From the IMG/VR virus record IMGVR_UViG_3300045931_000004, positions 1 to 26,105 of that record: a DNA stretch of 26,105 nt, one strand, 5' to 3'. Under the pieces are notes generated by a model, which was not told the DNA's origin, made no database searches, and was given only the letters and a program-made list of their open reading frames with translations. The DNA comes from a virus. Both the position numbers and the translations under genes were made by a program. Below are positions 22,656-26,105 of this stretch, piece after piece. How positions within the stretch are numbered: position 1 is the stretch's first letter; the number at the start of each line of letters is the position of its first letter.

Positions 22656-24442
22656 TATGCCCTTCTCCTTCTATGAAATCGACTCACAACTTGCATCTTT
22701 TGTTGTGCTTCGACCATTCGCATATTTCGATAGTATGCCGTAAAATCCTGAGTAGCTTGGAGTTTACGAGTAATTTCTTCTTGTTTCTGAATTCTCTCGA
22801 ACTCAGTTATAGATTCCTCGAAATATCTTTCAGCCTTGTCACAGGCATAACGAATGTCATCATATGGGTCGTCACCATCAAACTCTGCTACGTCTTCAGC
22901 AGGTTTACCACTAGTAGCTTTCTTGTCGTAGCTACAAGCTTTGATGGAATCAATCATAATAGGGCAACAATTTGGATGCCCATCATGATTAGTTTCCTCG
23001 CAACAGAAAATCTGGAGCTTAGGAAGATTAGTTTCCTCTTGTGGAGGGTCGAATAAACTTAAATATGCCTTATAATCGATAAGTCCTTTATTCCGAAGAA
23101 CCCACATTGCATATTCTTCAGAATAAATTGGCATATCTTGTGGTGGAATTACTGGTTTCTGCTTCCACCTCAGATATTCATGTAGTAATAGTTTGCCAGC
23201 TACTCGCGAACCGGGAGAATTATTCGATAATTCAATCGGTCTACCAATAGCAGCTTCAATTTGTTGCTGAATAGTGTGTTCTTGTCCTCGCTCTTGCGAT
23301 ACTGATTTACACCACGCTAGAATTCTTGGATGTTCTCTTTCCGCAACATCCTTGACTTCTGGTGCCCAATCTTCAATCTTGGTTTTTAACCAATAAAGTT
23401 CCTTGTAGAGATAAAGTCGCTTCTGGGGAGATATTGCATAGAAGCCTACATAGTTCATGGCGGCAAATCCCCAATCCCCAATAATCATACGGGGCCACCA
23501 TGAAGGTACTTCAAACGGTGGAACTACGTGTAAAGCATTAGGAGGCTCATCAGGATAATTCTTATCACGGAATTCATCAAAAACTTGTCCCTGATATGCA
23601 TCCCAATCACCGAACTTCCTTGCTTTCCGCTCAGCCTCAGATGGTATACCATCAAGACGTGCAGAATAATCAGGGTCAGCGTTAGGATTATCAGCAACGG
23701 TTGCATGAATATAAATTCGTTTTACGTTTCCTTTACCAAGAATGATTTTCCCACCTTCTGGTGCAGGTTGAACAAATCGCTTCTTAGTAAATGTATGACC
23801 TATTCCGCCCGGCATTCCTGCCGCACGAATTATTGCGGGAATATTTGTAGGGTCAGATGACCTAACGCGAGTAAAACCAATATAGAGATAAATATACTCA
23901 GTAAAGGAAGTGAGTTCGTCCGGAGTAAAGAGATTAATTTCCATTGAGTCATATTTGTGAACATCATTTTCTTCCTCACAATGTCCGAGGAATATCATTG
24001 CACCGGCATTAGACATTCCAGTTCCACCGAACTGGTCCATACGTGGAAACGTCCACGCCATGTCCGTCTTATTAAAAGTAGCCCCGAACTTCGGGTAAAT
24101 TTCGCGCGAACGTGGAACTATCTCATTTCTAAGTTCCGGAAAAGTCCGACGCATGAATACTTGTTTGAACTTAGCATTTTCATGCCACCTATGGATTAAT
24201 CCATATACAAGTAAAACGTCAGACTTACCAGAAGCGTTACCGCCCCCGTAGAATCCCTCGAATATTGAAGTAGGAAGACTTAGGAATTGTTCCTGCTTCT
24301 TATTGGGTTTCCAGAACCCTTTATCAAATGCCATCTTCTTAGTTTGTTCTTTTACTTCTGGAGAAGGTATGACATTTAGCTTCGCACCTAACGCAAAAGG
24401 GACAGCAGCGAATCGCTGTAATAGTTCTCTACGAGTAAGCAT
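22655..24442 (-). CDS. Terminase large subunit (ATPase-nuclease, 595 aa)
   Basis: This is the DNA-packaging motor. The ATPase has Walker A GGGNASGKS (66-74), an adenine-site region with FMRRTFPELR, and a Walker B-like INLFTPDELTSF (169-180) with Asp175/Glu176. The nuclease half starts WPRMIIGDWGFAAMN (316-330) with Asp323 as first metal ligand, and ends with DDPYDDIRYACDKA as the late acidic site. The start at 24442 is well supported by AGGAG seven bases before it. That makes the first 23 residues MLTRRELLQRFAAVPFALGA plus KLN, which look like a twin-arginine signal and precede the usual terminase opening (an alternative Met at residue 37 has only a weak ribosome site). It overlaps the 54-residue membrane-protein gene by 55 bases. 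Confidence 0.9.
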   Translation of the reverse strand: MLTRRELLQRFAAVPFALGAKLNVIPSPEVKEQTKKMAFDKGFWKPNKKQEQFLSLPTSIFEGFYGGGNASGKSDVLLVYGLIHRWHENAKFKQVFMRRTFPELRNEIVPRSREIYPKFGATFNKTDMAWTFPRMDQFGGTGMSNAGAMIFLGHCEEENDVHKYDSMEINLFTPDELTSFTEYIYLYIGFTRVRSSDPTNIPAIIRAAGMPGGIGHTFTKKRFVQPAPEGGKIILGKGNVKRIYIHATVADNPNADPDYSARLDGIPSEAERKARKFGDWDAYQGQVFDEFRDKNYPDEPPNALHVVPPFEVPSWWPRMIIGDWGFAAMNYVGFYAISPQKRLYLYKELYWLKTKIEDWAPEVKDVAEREHPRILAWCKSVSQERGQEHTIQQQIEAAIGRPIELSNNSPGSRVAGKLLLHEYLRWKQKPVIPPQDMPIYSEEYAMWVLRNKGLIDYKAYLSLFDPPQEETNLPKLQIFCCEETNHDGHPNCCPIMIDSIKACSYDKKATSGKPAEDVAEFDGDDPYDDIRYACDKAERYFEESITEFERIQKQEEITRKLQATQDFTAYYRNMRMVEAQQKMQVVSRFHRRRRA

Positions 24443-24552
24443 GTAATGGCTCCTACTATTAATCCCGTCGTAAAAACCACGGCGGTGTAAATTCTGAACT
24501 GCCTAATGGCAATTCTATTCATTAACGCTCTATGAGTTCCCCACATTGCCAT
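24388..24552 (-). CDS. Small single-pass membrane protein (54 aa)
   Basis: The ATG at 24552 forms TAATG with the stop of the glycosidase-like gene, and the frame ends with TAG at 24388-24390. The product opens with a basic stretch MAMWGTHRALMNRIAIRQFR, followed by one hydrophobic segment IYTAVVFTTGLIVGAITCLLV (21-41) and a short polar end. The positive N-terminus suggests a cytoplasmic amino end. It is a candidate holin-like or other small membrane protein, but the size and single span fit many functions. A second ATG two codons in is possible. The last 55 bases also encode the start of the terminase in another frame. Confidence 0.62.
   Translation of the reverse strand: MAMWGTHRALMNRIAIRQFRIYTAVVFTTGLIVGAITCLLVENYYSDSLLSLLR
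24450..24454 (-). promoter_or_regulatory. Ribosome binding site deciding the terminase start
   Basis: AGGAG on the minus strand stands seven bases before ATG 24442, inside the small membrane-protein gene. It supports the long form of the terminase over the internal Met37 at 24334. Confidence 0.72.
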
Positions 24553-26105
24553 TAGATGTTTCCATTCAGAACATACCCAACCATCGTGTCATTACGACCT
24601 TCAAGGTTGAGAGTTCCATTAACAGAAACATTGTATTCGTCAGAAGAATAGTCACGAACATCAGTGGCTTTAATCTTCGCGACTAATCGACTAGTCCCAC
24701 ACAATGTAGAACCGGATTCAGCCGGATTCTTAACGCCATCTAATACTTCGACAAATCGATTACCACTAATTGTGGCATAATTCTTATTAACACTACCCGG
24801 ACCGGACCCTTCCCAAAATCCACCGTTAGGATGATTAACTCGTGGGTCAAGAGGTAGTGGATGATTAGAACGGCCATTATTCACTACTTGCCAATTCTCA
24901 ATTCCTTGAGGTAGGCATACATCTACTTTACGGACGCGCTTCATTATTTCGTCAATACCCGGAACTTCCCACATATTCTGTGGTCTACCGTGGTCTGGGT
25001 CTGCAATTCCAGTAACACCCTGACCTACGTGTAATACGTAAAAAGCTCCAGAACAAACAATACCTGTAGCGCGTGCCATTGCTAGACGTAATGGGTCACT
25101 ATCTTCCGCGACAGAAGATTGTGGACCCTGTGGTTCATTATTGGAAGTAGCTTTGGGGAATTCTTTCAGGTCATATCCCTGTCTTACATGGGACCACTTA
25201 TTATCGTGATTTGACCTGCGCGTATGAACAGTATACATGCTAACCCCAGCCATTTGACTGAGACTAATCATGCCACTGTAAGGACCATCAGGAGAGGATA
25301 GTGCTACTAGATTTGGTGTTTGAGCCATTAAATATCGACCCACATCCACCAAATCAGCAGGAGTAATCTTATCAAGTCTGCCATATTCATTGGCGACTTC
25401 ATAGTGCATTACTTTATTCTCGGCTCCGACCATAGCATTACGAACTTTTTGTTCCATGCCTCTATGGTCGTTATACTTACCGCCGACTAATGTAATTTCA
25501 CTACGCATTCCATACTGGTCGTAAGCTGTATCTACAAACTCACGAAGTATGTTTTCATAGTCGGGCCAGGATGGAAGGATACTCCTACCCTGCCAATTAA
25601 CTTCTCCGAGTATTCTAAGATAATCGAATCCATATTGTTTGAGCCAAGTAAGATGCTCATGGATTCGGTCTCTTTCAAATTTCCATCCATATAGTGCCCA
25701 GAAGAATGTAACACCTAATGGATGAAATAGTCCTGTATCATCGATAGCGCATCGACCATCAGTTCTAACTATTCCCTGTCTAATACCCGGAATAGGAACT
25801 GGTGCTTCTAATGGGATACGCTGAAATTCTTCCCAGACATCCTGATTCATTGTTTGCATCAGGGGAACATCTGGTAAATCAAGCCTCGCGGTAAGGAAAG
25901 TTCCATGATGAGTTTGGATTTTATTCCCAACCCATTTGAAAGCTTCCCACGGACCTATTGCAGTTCTATCTGTGGAAATATGAATTTTATCATCTTCCGC
26001 ACAGACGTAGTTACCCGAATAGGTCTGTAATGCAAACCCACCTTCAGGTAATGATATTTCTTTGAATTCTTCCCAGATATTCTGCGCTGCACGATTACAG
26101 TTGAT
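24552..26105 (-). CDS. Fascin-like beta-trefoil plus clan GH-A-like glycosidase, N-terminus beyond the right edge
   Basis: An ATG at 25859 exists, but the frame is open through all 82 codons upstream to the window edge, so the gene is cut at its 5' end and 517 residues are visible. The upstream part reads like fascin/actin-crosslinking trefoil repeats: FALQTYSGNYVCAEDD, then DRTAIGPWEAFKWVG and THHGTFLTARLD. Repeat ends NIWEEFKEISL and DVWEEFQRIPL match each other. After it comes a TIM-barrel-like enzyme: FHPLGVTFFWALYGW, WLKQYGFDYLRILGEV, and YEVANEYGR with a likely acid/base Glu (codon 25386-25388). TSNNEPQGP carries a likely nucleophile Glu (codon 25134-25136), 84 residues on. The C-terminal 80 residues are beta-rich. 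It may cut host surface or environmental polysaccharide; the substrate is unknown. It is TAATG-coupled to the membrane protein. Confidence 0.75.
   Translation of the reverse strand: MNCNRAAQNIWEEFKEISLPEGGFALQTYSGNYVCAEDDKIHISTDRTAIGPWEAFKWVGNKIQTHHGTFLTARLDLPDVPLMQTMNQDVWEEFQRIPLEAPVPIPGIRQGIVRTDGRCAIDDTGLFHPLGVTFFWALYGWKFERDRIHEHLTWLKQYGFDYLRILGEVNWQGRSILPSWPDYENILREFVDTAYDQYGMRSEITLVGGKYNDHRGMEQKVRNAMVGAENKVMHYEVANEYGRLDKITPADLVDVGRYLMAQTPNLVALSSPDGPYSGMISLSQMAGVSMYTVHTRRSNHDNKWSHVRQGYDLKEFPKATSNNEPQGPQSSVAEDSDPLRLAMARATGIVCSGAFYVLHVGQGVTGIADPDHGRPQNMWEVPGIDEIMKRVRKVDVCLPQGIENWQVVNNGRSNHPLPLDPRVNHPNGGFWEGSGPGSVNKNYATISGNRFVEVLDGVKNPAESGSTLCGTSRLVAKIKATDVRDYSSDEYNVSVNGTLNLEGRNDTMVGYVLNGNI

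Noticed and set aside
25607-25859. ATG at 25859 as the true start of the glycosidase-like gene
   Set aside because: The same frame is open without a stop to 26105 and encodes fascin-like repeats with internal similarity, so the ATG is internal.
1-26105. Late promoters, tRNA genes, attachment sites
   Set aside because: No gap exceeds about 36 bases and I saw no cloverleaf, integrase or duplicated flank; any promoter would have to lie within coding sequence or beyond the right edge.

Overview
The window is a piece of a tailed double-stranded DNA phage genome (or a prophage/metagenomic phage contig). It reads as one virion-morphogenesis operon. Every gene I can support lies on the minus strand, so the order of expression runs from the right edge (26105) to the left edge (1). 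Genes are packed end to end: the longest untranslated gap is about 36 bases, and many junctions are TAATG or ATGA stop/start overlaps. I see no tRNA, rRNA, CRISPR array, insertion sequence or integrase. No host is named by the sequence.

Layout from right to left. (1) 24.4-26.1 kb: an incomplete fascin-like beta-trefoil plus glycosidase-like protein and a 54-residue membrane protein. (2) 21.6-24.4 kb: packaging and accessory genes, namely large terminase, a coiled-coil protein, an HExxH metallopeptidase-like protein, and a small basic protein with a Gly/Met-rich partner. (3) 15.5-20.9 kb: head genes, namely portal with an inserted zinc-binding site, acidic scaffold, major capsid protein and a small capsid-associated protein. 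(4) 14.3-15.5 kb: a two-gene enzyme cassette, a SAM methyltransferase and a GT-A glycosyltransferase, set inside the structural genes. (5) 10-14.3 kb: small coiled-coil and conserved proteins, a zinc-ribbon protein, a head-tail adaptor, a second decoration-like protein and a beta-propeller-type nozzle protein. (6) 5.2-10 kb: adhesion module with a 960-residue lectin-like tail protein, a collagen-like fibre and a separately encoded fibre tip. (7) 4.5-5.2 kb: M15-type endolysin and a GNAT-like protein. (8) 1-4.5 kb: three long Ala/Gln/Gly-rich internal-virion (ejection-type) proteins, one ending in an S74-like self-processing chaperone, the last running off the left edge.

The gene set suggests a podovirus-like particle: a long P22-like portal, an adaptor, a nozzle and three ejection-type proteins are present, while tape-measure, tail-tube and sheath genes are absent from the window. 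This is inference from gene content, not proof.

The most unusual observations are: no GATC and only one GTAC seen by eye in the whole window; an enzyme pair placed to modify virion parts; a collagen fibre ending in a Cys-Glu-Cys-Glu-Cys tail and translationally coupled to its probable tip; a terminase whose well-supported start encodes a twin-arginine-like N-terminus overlapping a membrane-protein gene; two S74-type Ser-x4-Lys sites in one ejection-type protein; and fascin-like repeats fused to a clan GH-A-like barrel across the right edge.
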